Origin: Candidatus Heimdallarchaeota archaeon
GTDB lineage: Archaea; Asgardarchaeota; Heimdallarchaeia; Hodarchaeales; Hodarchaeaceae
DNA: 64,000 nucleotides
Assembly: GCA_020353515.1 (NCBI GenBank)
Contig: CP070695.1
Coordinates: forward strand, 4,394,823-4,458,822
Direction: 5' to 3'
Shown: positions 1 through 8,523 of the stretch, piece by piece
Position numbering within the stretch: position 1 is the stretch's first letter
Layout: every line of letters starts with the position of its first letter
Position numbers and translations under genes: made by a program
The notes under the pieces: model-generated
The model's input: only the letters and a program-made list of their open reading frames with translations
Told to the model about the DNA's origin: nothing
Database searches by the model: none

Positions 1-369
1 ACCATTGATCAATACATCTTCAATACGGAAGTGAGCGGTGGTGTTCGTTATGTTAATGCCTGTCAGTCCCGCGGCATTGATGATTTTATCCTTGAGAATG
101 TACGGTTCCAAAACGGTACCAATTCCACTAAAGCCTGCTACGGTAAATCCACCATCATTGGTTATGATAATCGGTGAATCTTGAATTTTAGTTACTTTTG
201 CTTGGATACAATGATTACTTTCAAGGTTATTGGTGTTCATTGAGGTATTATTACGATCAATCCTCTGTGAAACTCCATAATTACTCATTAAATAACAGAG
301 GAAGATTGGAAAAACCATCATGAGCATTATCATAACTAACTTCAAGTAAGAATTGTTTTTAGCAAACAT
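1..369 (-). CDS. Secreted parallel beta-helix protein, N-terminal part (cut by window edge)
   Basis: An ORF starts at ATG 369 and runs off the left edge, giving 123 codons. Residues 1-30 form a signal peptide or membrane anchor with a basic start followed by a Met/Leu/Phe-rich core. The rest contains a module beginning near 'DGGFTVAGFSG' and 'EPYILKDKIINAAG', which matches the opening of each module in the large beta-helix protein at 36687-40238. NosD-like beta-helix proteins of this type are exported and usually surface attached. The remainder lies outside the window, so the total length and any membrane anchor cannot be judged. Confidence 0.7.
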   Translation of the reverse strand, partial: MFAKNNSYLKLVMIMLMMVFPIFLCYLMSNYGVSQRIDRNNTSMNTNNLESNHCIQAKVTKIQDSPIIITNDGGFTVAGFSGIGTVLEPYILKDKIINAAGLTGINITNTTAHFRIEDVLING

Positions 370-546
370 TCAACCACTTCATGTATCCATCAGAGAAATT
401 TTGATCATTGGAGCTATAGTCGGCATGGTAACTTCATAAGTTTTTGAATCTTTGCAAATATATTTATTAGAAAAAAAGAGAGATATGACTGCAGACAAAG
501 AAGAAAAGTTTATTCAAACAATCTGCTTTGTTAATAATTCAGAATT

Positions 547-552
547 GGAGGT
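547..552 (+). promoter_or_regulatory. Shine-Dalgarno site GGAGGT
   Basis: A perfect GGAGGT lies nine bases before ATG 562. It decides the start of the small membrane protein that follows and shows that this genome uses Shine-Dalgarno initiation for at least some genes. Confidence 0.6.
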
Positions 553-561
553 TTAGTAAAT

Positions 562-735
562 ATGAACAATATTGATGAAAAACTGAATTCAATTGATGAT
601 AATCAAGAAACCGAGACTGATCCTAAGGATGAACCTCTCACTATTGCGGAAATCATATTATTTGTCGGTGTTCCGATTTTGATAGCAGTTATTGGAGCTG
701 CAGTATTATCTATCATCCCCACATCTTGGATGTGA
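562..735 (+). CDS. Small single-pass membrane protein, 57 aa
   Basis: ATG 562 is preceded by a perfect GGAGGT site. The protein has an acidic, soluble N-terminal half (many Asp, Glu, Asn and Gln in residues 1-28) and one strongly hydrophobic segment at about residues 28-52, ending in Trp-Met. I do not recognise the family. The ribosome binding site and the clear split between soluble and membrane halves make it more credible than a chance ORF of this length. It stands alone between the edge-truncated beta-helix gene and the DUF4332-like gene, so context gives no role. Confidence 0.5.
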   Translation: MNNIDEKLNSIDDNQETETDPKDEPLTIAEIILFVGVPILIAVIGAAVLSIIPTSWM

Positions 736-874
736 CGCAATCTGACACGTTCTTACTCGTGTTTCTAATTTGTTTTGGTTATGGTTTTGTGATGTTGATA
801 TAGGTTTTTCCGTCAGACTTCTCCTAGAAATATTAACTTCAATGGCTTAAAAATCAGTTATTCGTTAATAATTA

Positions 875-1576
875 TCAATATTCTATTATTCGTTGAAGAA
901 ATTTTGCCGTTGAAATTGTATATTTTGCCTCAGATGTACTTACCCCTCTTCCTTTAAATCCTGTTTTTTCAATAAAAGTTTCTATTTCATTTATCAATTC
1001 GTTTGTATCCTTTGCTGTAATTTTGTCTAAGGTGTCAAACCCAGCATCATAGAACAATCGAGCACGTTTTTTCTTCAAACCACCTATACGAGCAAGATTT
1101 GATAGCTTCACTAGCTCCAAGATGTAATCGACAGGTATACCAGATTCCTTGGTAAGTTCCTTTCTTTCAGTTGGAGTACGACCCTTCCCAAGCAATTGTT
1201 GAGCAGTTTTAATTCCTATTGAGCCTAGGATCTTAATATATTCTTCATTTACGCCTTCAAAGTCCTTTAGTTTATATTTCTCTAGTTGTACCCACTCTTT
1301 CATCTCATTAGCAGTATTGTATAGATTTAGGTCTTTGGTGTACAGATAGTAAAATTGAATTCCCCATAAATATAGATAAACGTTAATACCTTGTTCCTTT
1401 CCCCATTCGAGGACAAATTCTTCGATATCTTCTCTTGTTGCGTCATTTAATCCCTTGGGAGGACTTCTAGAAGATAAGAATTCCTCAAACGTCTTTGTAC
1501 GATTAATATAACTATTAATAGTGTTTTCCGGTTTTTTCTTTTGTTTTAAGAAGGCCCGAAAATCATCCTCATCCAA
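875..1576 (-). CDS. Protein with integrase-like SAM domain and DUF4332-like helix-hairpin-helix domain
   Basis: This 233-residue protein appears to have two parts. Residues 1-85 resemble the N-terminal SAM-like core-binding domain of tyrosine recombinases ('PENTINSYINRTKTFEEFL'). There is no catalytic Arg-His-Arg-Tyr domain, so it is not a recombinase. Residues about 105-190 contain two helix-hairpin-helix-like repeats ('LGSIGIKTAQQLLGKG', 'LARIGGLKKKRARLFYDAG') typical of DUF4332 proteins, which are suspected nucleic-acid binders. A basic C-terminal tail follows. It is monocistronic. Function is unknown beyond probable DNA or RNA binding. Confidence 0.65.
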   Translation of the reverse strand: MDEDDFRAFLKQKKKPENTINSYINRTKTFEEFLSSRSPPKGLNDATREDIEEFVLEWGKEQGINVYLYLWGIQFYYLYTKDLNLYNTANEMKEWVQLEKYKLKDFEGVNEEYIKILGSIGIKTAQQLLGKGRTPTERKELTKESGIPVDYILELVKLSNLARIGGLKKKRARLFYDAGFDTLDKITAKDTNELINEIETFIEKTGFKGRGVSTSEAKYTISTAKFLQRIIEY

Positions 1577-1719
1577 ATTTCTTACCTCCGAGAAAAATCA
1601 TATGTCATAAAAGATGGAGAAGTGAATTAGCTTTTTAAGCCACTTTTTATGGCAATTACTGAGGAATTATTTTCCCATGAACTATCAGAATTTAGGTAAT
1701 TAGAATGACTGTAAATGTA

Positions 1720-2292
1720 TCACGAATTAACAAATTTATCTTGAAACTTTTCAGTAATATCTTCAGGATGCCAAGGTATGTTCACCAAATCCCTTTTATC
1801 TTCTTGAATTTTCAAATGAAGAACACTGAAAGTTTTTGAATTGAGAAATTCTATTAGATCTAGTTCTAATTGAGCTTGAGAAGCTTCCTTCGAGCTTTGA
1901 CTTTCGATGTTTAATGAATCAAGGAATCTTGTATAATTTATTATTGAAGAAACTGTCTTCTGGCCCCCAGTCGTGTAGTATTGTGCGTTGTCCAAAATGA
2001 GTATTTTCATATTTTTAGGCTTATAGAAAGCAGCTGTAATAGCTGAACCTAACCCCATTAAAAAATTTCCATCTCCAGTTATAACAATGATTCTCTTGTC
2101 TGGATTGGCTAATGCCAAGCCCAGTCCAACTGGAATTGGTAATCCCATTGAACCTCTGAGATACACCTGGGGTTTAGGGAGAAGATGATAGGCTTCTCTA
2201 CTAATGTTTCCATTGGAACTAACTATGATATCATTATTCCCAATAAAATCAGTTAAAGTTGAAATTATCTCATATCCTTTCATCATTGGCAT
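1720..2292 (-). CDS. comE: Sulfopyruvate decarboxylase beta subunit-like (ComE type)
   Basis: A thiamine-diphosphate-dependent decarboxylase subunit. The TPP-binding signature is visible as GDG near residue 73 (counting from the chosen start) and Asp-Asn about 27 residues later, followed by 'AQYYTTGGQ'. The length of about 190 residues matches ComE of methanogens, which pairs with a separate alpha subunit to convert sulfopyruvate to sulfoacetaldehyde in coenzyme M biosynthesis. Single-chain phosphonopyruvate decarboxylases are fused and longer. I chose ATG 2292; a longer ORF from 2376 reads through the alpha gene and lacks homology. The start overlaps the end of the alpha gene, so translation is probably coupled. 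The true substrate could be phosphonopyruvate. Confidence 0.75.
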   Translation of the reverse strand: MPMMKGYEIISTLTDFIGNNDIIVSSNGNISREAYHLLPKPQVYLRGSMGLPIPVGLGLALANPDKRIIVITGDGNFLMGLGSAITAAFYKPKNMKILILDNAQYYTTGGQKTVSSIINYTRFLDSLNIESQSSKEASQAQLELDLIEFLNSKTFSVLHLKIQEDKRDLVNIPWHPEDITEKFQDKFVNS

Positions 2293-2786
2293 AACACTCC
2301 TTTTTCCACGAGTAAAGCTACTGGACACGAGGTTTCTTCCATCTTTTTCACAGCAGTTCTGATTTCCACTTTCCACCCATCTTCAGATAAATTCCAGTAC
2401 GGAACCTTTAAAGCCTTCAAAACAGGTTCATTCACTTCCCCCATCAGTGAATGTTCAGGGAAATCCTTATCTAGCTCTAATCCTCTATAACTGATTAATA
2501 ATAACATAGGAAGTTTGTAAAGCTGGGCTAGTGAGGTTAATGCGTCTCCAATGTTTCCTAATCCACTATTCTGCATGTAAACAACTGCTTTCTTCTCTGA
2601 AAAAGCCACACCCGAGGCTATACCTATTGCTTCGTCCTCTCTGGTAGCATAAACGTGTGTTAATATGGTTTCTGACTTATGAGAATCTAAATAAGCCAGA
2701 AATTCTTTGAAATAGGAGCATGGTACCCCAGATATGAATTGAAATTCGGTCTCTAAGAATGAGACGAATTCATTTGGATCAATCAT
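2283..2786 (-). CDS. comD: Sulfopyruvate decarboxylase alpha subunit-like (ComD type)
   Basis: This 167-residue protein matches the N-terminal (pyrimidine-binding) half of phosphonopyruvate and sulfopyruvate decarboxylases. The TPP-activating glutamate lies in 'ATREDEAIGIASG', followed by 'VYMQNSGLGNIGDALTS'. The length agrees with archaeal ComD (about 169 residues). It is the first gene of a two-gene operon with the beta subunit, with overlapping ends. It is divergent from the saccharopine-dehydrogenase-like gene at 2853 across 66 bp. Family membership is clear; the choice of sulfopyruvate over phosphonopyruvate rests on the split-subunit architecture. Confidence 0.75.
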   Translation of the reverse strand: MIDPNEFVSFLETEFQFISGVPCSYFKEFLAYLDSHKSETILTHVYATREDEAIGIASGVAFSEKKAVVYMQNSGLGNIGDALTSLAQLYKLPMLLLISYRGLELDKDFPEHSLMGEVNEPVLKALKVPYWNLSEDGWKVEIRTAVKKMEETSCPVALLVEKGVLCQ

Positions 2787-2819
2787 AATGTTCCATCCTT
2801 AATTTGAAAAAAATAATGA

Positions 2820-2830
2820 AATATTTTAAA
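2820..2830 (+). promoter_or_regulatory. Archaeal TATA-box candidate for the leaderless gene at 2853
   Basis: The AT-rich element TATTTTAAA is centred about 27 bases upstream of ATG 2853. This is the spacing expected if transcription starts at the start codon, and no Shine-Dalgarno site is seen before that ATG. The element lies in the 66-bp divergent region shared with comD. Confidence 0.45.
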
Positions 2831-2852
2831 GGAATTCTCAAAATTATCACAT

Positions 2853-4043
2853 ATGAAAGTTCTTCTTCTAGGTGTCGGTCTACAGGGAAAAGTTGCTCTT
2901 CACGACCTTGTCAAGAGTGATACGGTAAGTGAGGTAATTGCAGCTGATCTTGATATTGCTTCACTAAAACAGTTAGTAGAAACCAAACAATATGCAAAGG
3001 TTCGATGTGAATTTTTAGACGCAAATAATCAAGAAAACATCAACCAACTTATGGCTTTAAAGCCTGATATTGTTATTGATCTACTTCCTATTCCATATGT
3101 GAATAGAATCGCTAAATCTGCCATCAAAACAGGGATAAACCTCATAAATACTCTTTCTCTTTCTCCTGAAATGAAAGAATTAGCAGGAGAAGCTAAAAGT
3201 AAAGGGATCACGGTTCTACCTGAATTTGGGCTAGATCCAGGGATCGATCTTGTATTATTAGGACAAGCACTTAGGGGAATGGAAGATGTCGAAGTTATCA
3301 ACAGTTACGGGGCAGGTATACCAACACTAGAAGCTGCTGATAATCCAATAAATTATAAAGTCACTTGGAGTCTGGAAGGGGTCTTGTCTACTTATTTTCG
3401 TAAGGCTAGAATAATTAGGAATGGGAGAGTTGTTCAACTTAAAGGAAATGAATTATTTAGTCCTGAAAATATTCATGATATTAAGATCGATGATATCGGG
3501 AAGTTAGAGGCTTTTCCAAATGGTGATGTACTCCGATACCTCCCTTCAATTGGTATTGAAGAGCATTCTGACAAATTTAAATTAATCAAAGAAATGGGGA
3601 GATATACTATGAGGTGGCCGGGTCATTGCGCGTTCTGGAAAAAACTTGTTGATCTACACTTGCTTGATGATGAACCAATTGTCATTGATGGGAATGAGAT
3701 AAACCGTCAAAACTATCTTGCGAAGGTTATTGGACCTCATATTCAATTAGAAAATGATGAAAAAGATCTGGCCATTTTACTTATCGAAGTAATTGGAAAG
3801 AAAAATAGTGAAAAAACTCGTGTTATTTATCAATTAATAGATAAACGTGATTTAATTACAGGTTTTACTGCCATGAGTCGTACCGTTGGTTATACAGTAA
3901 GTATTGGGGCTCAAATGATAGGAAATGGAAAAATAGCGCAGACAGGGATTCTTTCACCTGTGAACGACATTCCATACGACATTTTCAAACATGAGCTTAA
4001 TAAACGTGGAATCAATATTAGATCATATATTGAATCCTTTTAA
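2853..4043 (+). CDS. Saccharopine dehydrogenase-like NAD(P)-dependent oxidoreductase
   Basis: This 396-residue protein starts with a Rossmann GxGxxG motif (G7, G9, G12 in 'LLGVGLQGK'), then the saccharopine dehydrogenase NADP-binding layout. The central 'LPEFGLDPGIDLVLLGQAL' is the hallmark that links the Rossmann domain to the catalytic C-terminal domain in this family. Members reduce imines formed between a keto acid and an amino acid, or act on related amino-acid substrates. It is transcribed away from comDE and may be leaderless. The substrate cannot be told from sequence; lysine, carboxynorspermidine and opine-like reactions are all known in the family. Confidence 0.75.
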   Translation: MKVLLLGVGLQGKVALHDLVKSDTVSEVIAADLDIASLKQLVETKQYAKVRCEFLDANNQENINQLMALKPDIVIDLLPIPYVNRIAKSAIKTGINLINTLSLSPEMKELAGEAKSKGITVLPEFGLDPGIDLVLLGQALRGMEDVEVINSYGAGIPTLEAADNPINYKVTWSLEGVLSTYFRKARIIRNGRVVQLKGNELFSPENIHDIKIDDIGKLEAFPNGDVLRYLPSIGIEEHSDKFKLIKEMGRYTMRWPGHCAFWKKLVDLHLLDDEPIVIDGNEINRQNYLAKVIGPHIQLENDEKDLAILLIEVIGKKNSEKTRVIYQLIDKRDLITGFTAMSRTVGYTVSIGAQMIGNGKIAQTGILSPVNDIPYDIFKHELNKRGINIRSYIESF

Positions 4044-4068
4044 TAATAATCACAACGTTGAAGATTAG

Positions 4069-4215
4069 ATGAATTGGTCAGGGAGCTTAATTTCTAGATT
4101 AACAAAAAATAAAAATGAAATTTTACATTATAATTCAAACAGCTGTGTGGGTTGCGGATTATGTGTCGGTATTTGTGAGTACAGAGCAATCAAACTGGAA
4201 AAACGAGTTTATTAA
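4069..4215 (+). CDS. Small one-cluster ferredoxin-like protein, 48 aa (possibly a gene remnant)
   Basis: This ORF is too short for standard ORF lists but contains a perfect 4Fe-4S signature, C-x2-C-x2-C-x3-C, in 'CVGCGLCVGICEYRAIKLE'. Ordinary 4Fe-4S ferredoxins have two such motifs in about 60 residues; only one is present, and the third-last position before the last Cys region has Glu rather than the usual Pro after the fourth Cys. No Shine-Dalgarno site precedes ATG 4069. A direct-repeat copy (4259-4278) lies just downstream. It may be a true mini-ferredoxin, or the 5' remnant of a larger Fe-S protein broken when the adjacent protease gene arrived. Confidence 0.4.
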   Translation: MNWSGSLISRLTKNKNEILHYNSNSCVGCGLCVGICEYRAIKLEKRVY

Positions 4216-4258
4216 ATATTCAAATTAGATGATGTTTCCCAGAAAATGAACTTCCTCC

Positions 4259-4278
4259 TGAAGATCCAGCTACATACT
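4259..4278. repeat. 20-bp perfect direct repeat, copy 1 of 2, flanking the C25 protease gene
   Basis: The sequence TGAAGATCCAGCTACATACT occurs here and again, identically, at 6266-6285. The two copies bracket the minus-strand gingipain-like gene. In one plus-strand frame both copies read Glu-Asp-Pro-Ala-Thr-Tyr; here this is followed by a stop, as if it were the tail of a former gene. Confidence 0.8.
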
Positions 4279-4319
4279 AACCTTCAAAGGATTAAGAATT
4301 CACCTGTATTGACCTTTAT

Positions 4320-6122
4320 TCACTTGATTTTCCTTTTCTTTTTCTGTATTGTAAGGATCAAACCTGTAATTATTAATAACCAATATTCAGGAAAGGAGGT
4401 CGAATTATCTGATGAGCTACTAATTGTGGTACTCTCTTCATCCTTCTCTTGAGAGAGTTCACTAATATTTTTTGGTGTATTTTCCAATCCATATTGCCAA
4501 GGGAGAAAATTTATTTTTGAAAGAGTTATTGTCACATTTGTGAGCTCATTTGAAGAAACTGGGAGAGGAACTGTGCCTTCATTATTGGTAGTTCCTCGCC
4601 AATAATATGTCGAATTAAGTAATGATATAGTAACATGATTGATCGTTTGATCATTACTAAAAGTGGTTATAACTGTAGAAGTACTTTCGTTTGAGATTGA
4701 GTATTCAAGTTGGGATGGAATTATTGTCCAAACAGGAACCTCAGGATCACCCATTAGGTTATATTGAATGAGTGTCCTGTTTGAACTTTCTTCTCGTCCA
4801 TTTAATCTCAAAAAATCGTCGATATAGTCAATTTTTGCACGAATAAAAGCTTTTCCTGGCTGATTTCCTCCTGTTGTAAAGAATTGTTCCCAGAATCGGG
4901 ATGATAAACCTTGAGTAAACCACCCCCCATGCTCTCCATTATACCATCTTGAATCGTAATATGCTGAACCAGAACTAGCAATACACCCGATGCCAGCTGT
5001 TTGAAGAATGTATTCAGAGAGGCAATCTACTATTTTAGTAAACGTACCCGTTGAACATGCACAAAGAAAAAAGAATCCATTTTTCCCTCCTGTATCGATT
5101 TCTGACCTGGTATCTATTAGCAATTCTTCAGAACTACTATCAGTTCCATAATCAAATAGTGAATCATTATCTTCATCATTAGTGAATATCATTCGAAACA
5201 TACTATTAACTGATCCATGAGAATCTAACATTCCCGTACAGACTCCATTATTTATTTCTTCTATAACATTAGATTCATTGAGAGGTCTATCAACATAATA
5301 ATCAGTTGTTTTTAGGCCTTCAGTTTCTCCGAGAAGAGTACTAGTCCAATCTGAAGGAAAAATATTTGTTTTTAGCCAATTATGATTTCTATTTGGGTCA
5401 AATTCAGGCGTATCTTCTTCATCAAAGATATTATTGTCATTATCATCTGAATTAAACATCGCAAAGGCGCCTCCAAAAAGAGCATGTGTCATCCAAGACC
5501 CAACTGGGGGATTTCTTTCATAATTAATCAAACGATTAACTAACTCTCTCATCTGATCAGTATCATCAGCAGGTAATCTTCCTACATACACCTCTTCGTC
5601 CCAATCAAAATAATCAATGATTGAGACAGTTCCATCAGTATTATACTCCCAATTGTCATTTAAATTAGCATAATAATGATCACAACTCACAGTGTCATAC
5701 GTTCCAGGTGTGTGTGATGATTCTACTCTAACTATTCTAGTGGGAACATGAGAGCATCCACCAGCAAGAACAACCCATTGAGTATTCCTATTTTCATGGA
5801 ATTCTTGAATACACATCTTGATGCATTCTGCTTCATCTCTACCTTCATAAGTTGAAGATATATTTTCCACTGTTTTTATGGCAGGAATTAGACCACGCTG
5901 TAATTTCCAAATCGACAATGGTTGGACAGCATCATTGAATATTTCTGAGGTGATTATCAGGTAATCAACATCGTCCAGAGATGATGTTTGAGTGGCATCA
6001 CTAGTATTTACTATTCCTGGATTAGCTAAATGTCGAATGGTCAAAGATCCAAGATTTAATACTAATGTAGGTAACCAGACAATCATAACTATTCTCAAGT
6101 AGATTCTTTTCATAGTGATCAC
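4320..6122 (-). CDS. Secreted gingipain-like cysteine protease (peptidase C25 family)
   Basis: This 600-residue exported protease has an N-terminal signal or anchor (residues 5-28), a C25/caspase-like catalytic domain (about 50-480), a beta-rich C-terminal domain, a Ser/Thr linker ('STTISSSSDNSTS') and a final membrane helix with a Lys/Arg tail. The catalytic His is in 'LDSHGS' (H302) and the catalytic Cys in 'LCACSTGTF' (C356). Acidic stretches such as 'NSDDNDNNIFDEED' resemble calcium-binding loops. This is the surface-anchored design shared with the M14 and S8 enzymes later in the window, suggesting extracellular protein digestion. The gene is bracketed by a 20-bp direct repeat. Confidence 0.8.
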   Translation of the reverse strand: MITMKRIYLRIVMIVWLPTLVLNLGSLTIRHLANPGIVNTSDATQTSSLDDVDYLIITSEIFNDAVQPLSIWKLQRGLIPAIKTVENISSTYEGRDEAECIKMCIQEFHENRNTQWVVLAGGCSHVPTRIVRVESSHTPGTYDTVSCDHYYANLNDNWEYNTDGTVSIIDYFDWDEEVYVGRLPADDTDQMRELVNRLINYERNPPVGSWMTHALFGGAFAMFNSDDNDNNIFDEEDTPEFDPNRNHNWLKTNIFPSDWTSTLLGETEGLKTTDYYVDRPLNESNVIEEINNGVCTGMLDSHGSVNSMFRMIFTNDEDNDSLFDYGTDSSSEELLIDTRSEIDTGGKNGFFFLCACSTGTFTKIVDCLSEYILQTAGIGCIASSGSAYYDSRWYNGEHGGWFTQGLSSRFWEQFFTTGGNQPGKAFIRAKIDYIDDFLRLNGREESSNRTLIQYNLMGDPEVPVWTIIPSQLEYSISNESTSTVITTFSNDQTINHVTISLLNSTYYWRGTTNNEGTVPLPVSSNELTNVTITLSKINFLPWQYGLENTPKNISELSQEKDEESTTISSSSDNSTSFPEYWLLIITGLILTIQKKKRKIK

Positions 6123-6265
6123 TATTGATACTAAAAAAACAGGAAAAAACCGATATTCTAGGAAGTATGTCGTTTCATCCTTTTCTCTGTAATATTTTTG
6201 ATAATTAAATATAATGCTTCTTATCAGTGCAATAAATATTTAGCAGGATGAGAAGATTGTATATA

Positions 6266-6285
6266 TGAAGATCCAGCTACATACT
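6266..6285. repeat. 20-bp perfect direct repeat, copy 2 of 2
   Basis: Identical to 4259-4278. It lies 144 bases upstream of the start of the C25 protease gene, so the whole gene plus its promoter region sits between the two copies (unit length 2007 bp). Confidence 0.8.
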
Positions 6286-6338
6286 TAATCTTATTTTTTC
6301 ATGAAGATTTCAAATAAGTTATGAAAGTAAAAGTATTT

Positions 6339-6533
6339 TCATTCCTTCATACCTGAAATGAGAGTTTCACTTAGATTATTGTGCAGTTCTTGAATAGAAT
6401 TCTCCTCTGTATTAGATGCCCACTAAAAGAAATTATCCAATCCTGATTTCACAGTTTCTGTGTTGCTAATGGTAATTTTCGCAATATCACATATGAAATG
6501 AACAAGAGAATATTGGTTGATGAGGTGAATCAT
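6339..6533 (-). pseudogene. Small gene coupled to the TPR gene, interrupted by an in-frame TAG
   Basis: An ATG at 6533 overlaps the TGA stop of the TPR gene in ATGA fashion, as in translationally coupled operons. The frame gives 36 codons to a TAG at 6425-6423, and then stays open for 27 more codons ('WASNTEENSIQELHNNLSE...') to TGA 6341-6339. Composition on both sides of the TAG looks like protein. It may be a decayed small gene or simply a 36-residue protein followed by chance open sequence. No family is recognised. This accounts for part of the 407-bp gap between the C25 and TPR genes. Confidence 0.3.
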
Positions 6534-8245
6534 TCTTCTTCTTCATATTCAGAAAGAATTTTTTTGGCCTCTTTTAAGTAGGATTGAAATTCTTCAATCT
6601 TCATTAATTCTTCAATTGTTTTTGTGGGCACATCATGTAGTCGCTTATGGATCATTTTCACAACGAGACTTTCAAGTTGAGCTAACTCAATTCTTTGGTT
6701 CAATGAGACATTTCTATCAATATATTCTTCCCATTTTTGTAATTGAGAGAAAAATGAATAATGATCATAACTGATAGAGTTTACTAATGCTTTTAAACCT
6801 CGCTTTTCAGCTATTGATTGAGCTTTGAGTAATAAGGTCTGTGCTTGATGAATATCTAACTTCAAGAGGGCGAGTTTCGAATGCAACCAGTAAGTTTCTG
6901 CCAATAATGAATGAGAATTTTGTTCTTTAGCAATCTTAAGTAATTGGTTACAATATCGATCTAATTCATCAAGAACGTCTTCATTCCCTGTGGTTTTAAG
7001 TTCAAAAAGAAGTAAATCACATAAATTTATTATGGCTTCTACTGTAACCTTGTAGACACTATGAGGTTCCTTTGCGATTTTTTGGAAGATGCGTAGAGCT
7101 TCCATTTTATCTGGTAATCGTTCACTTGTTTTTAAGACGAGTGCTTTCCCTGCTTGGTAAATTAAATTATTCCAAAAATTCTTCTCTTCTTTTCTTAATG
7201 CGTCTAGCTCTTCTATGAAAGGTTGAGCTTTACTTGGAGAAAGATGGTAGGTGTAGAGGCGGACAAGATAATAAAGGCCCTCAGCTAAGAAAAATTTTGT
7301 GTTTCTTTCTTTAACAAGATCTAAAGCCGTTTTATAGTATTCCAATGAAGCGTGAAAATCTCCTCGATCCTGTGATACCCTTCCGAAGTCATAAAGGCTA
7401 AGGATTATCATAACTGTATACTCTGCTAATTCTGCAAGATGATGTGCTTTAGCAATATACTTCTCTGCTATCTCTAACTCTCCCTTGAAATAATAAATTT
7501 CTCCCAAATGTTGCAGATTGTGAGAAATCTCACATTTGTTCTTGATTCTCTCCGCTAGATCAAGAGCTTTCTTAGTGTACTTTAGAGCGAGGTTAAACTT
7601 CCCTCTAAATGAGTAGATATTCCCTAATGCACGGTTAGCTTGGGATGTGAGATACTTGTTTCCTATTTCCTCTCCTATAGCCAAACTTTCCTTGAAGAAT
7701 TTTTGTGCTAATTTACGATCTCCTTGATATAGGTGGTAATTCCCCAATCCAAATAATGACTCACTAATTCCTGTTTTATCTTCAATTGCTTTTCTAATCG
7801 ATAAACTTTCCTGAATCAAAGATAAATACTTGAATGATTCAATATTGGGGTCAAGGGATGTTGCTTTCAGATAAAGAAAAGCCGCTTTCCTTTGTGTATA
7901 TTCATTCGATTCAATAGTTAATCTTTGATCAAAAAAACGTTCCCCTTGGGCTATCAATCTCTTGCTTTCATCTCTCGTTTCAAACATCATGGAAATCTTG
8001 AGCAGAAAACAGATAGCATCCAGCTCATAGAGATCATTTTGAAAACTTTGACTTAGCTTGAATAATTTAGTTGATGTTTGTTTTGCTTTAGTAAGCTCTC
8101 CAAGATTAAGAAAACAAATACTCTTAAAATATATCATATTTAGATGAGATGACTCTTCTAGTTCAGCCATTGAACTATCTTCAGTAATCTGTTCAAGAGC
8201 CTCCTCATATTTCTCTTGATTAACCAGAGATTTGACTTGGTTCAA
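6530..8245 (-). CDS. Tetratricopeptide (TPR) repeat protein, 571 aa
   Basis: An all-helical protein built of TPR units; clear repeats include 'YLTSQANRALGNIYSFRGKF', 'CEISHNLQHLGEIYYFKGEL' and 'VMIILSLYDFGRVSQDRGDF', each with the W/L-G-Y-A-F-A spacing. About 10-12 repeats fill the chain, with no catalytic domain and no signal peptide. Such proteins are scaffolds for protein-protein contacts in the cytosol. The start is TTG 8245; the same frame stays open about 40 codons further upstream without an ATG, so the N-terminus is uncertain. It lies on the same strand just downstream of the E1/E2/JAB cassette, separated by about 280 bp, so a functional link is possible but unproven. Confidence 0.8.
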   Translation of the reverse strand: MNQVKSLVNQEKYEEALEQITEDSSMAELEESSHLNMIYFKSICFLNLGELTKAKQTSTKLFKLSQSFQNDLYELDAICFLLKISMMFETRDESKRLIAQGERFFDQRLTIESNEYTQRKAAFLYLKATSLDPNIESFKYLSLIQESLSIRKAIEDKTGISESLFGLGNYHLYQGDRKLAQKFFKESLAIGEEIGNKYLTSQANRALGNIYSFRGKFNLALKYTKKALDLAERIKNKCEISHNLQHLGEIYYFKGELEIAEKYIAKAHHLAELAEYTVMIILSLYDFGRVSQDRGDFHASLEYYKTALDLVKERNTKFFLAEGLYYLVRLYTYHLSPSKAQPFIEELDALRKEEKNFWNNLIYQAGKALVLKTSERLPDKMEALRIFQKIAKEPHSVYKVTVEAIINLCDLLLFELKTTGNEDVLDELDRYCNQLLKIAKEQNSHSLLAETYWLHSKLALLKLDIHQAQTLLLKAQSIAEKRGLKALVNSISYDHYSFFSQLQKWEEYIDRNVSLNQRIELAQLESLVVKMIHKRLHDVPTKTIEELMKIEEFQSYLKEAKKILSEYEEEE

Positions 8246-8523
8246 AATTATTTCCAGTTTAGTCCGCTCTAGGTCTCGAACACGTAGAGAAAGAGTTAAG
8301 ATGAAACTATAAAGATAGAATCGAACAACCTTGAATAGCCATCTTGATTGTTTCTACTAATTGTTTTCTATCTTGAGATGACGATGGATTTTCTACCTTT
8401 ATACTTTCTTGTCAGGAAAGCATCATTGATCTGAGGATAATACAATTTGTAGAAAAGTTATCATCTCAGTCATTTTTAATGAGATTATACGATTCAAGTA
8501 TTTGATAGGCTAGGATACTAATT

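Noticed and set aside
743..760. Short inverted repeat ACACG/CGTGT after the small membrane protein gene
   Set aside because: Five-base arms with an 8-base spacer are expected by chance in a sequence of this size.
875..1576. Reading the DUF4332-like gene as a tyrosine integrase
   Set aside because: Only the SAM-like N-terminal domain is present; the catalytic Arg, His and Tyr are absent.
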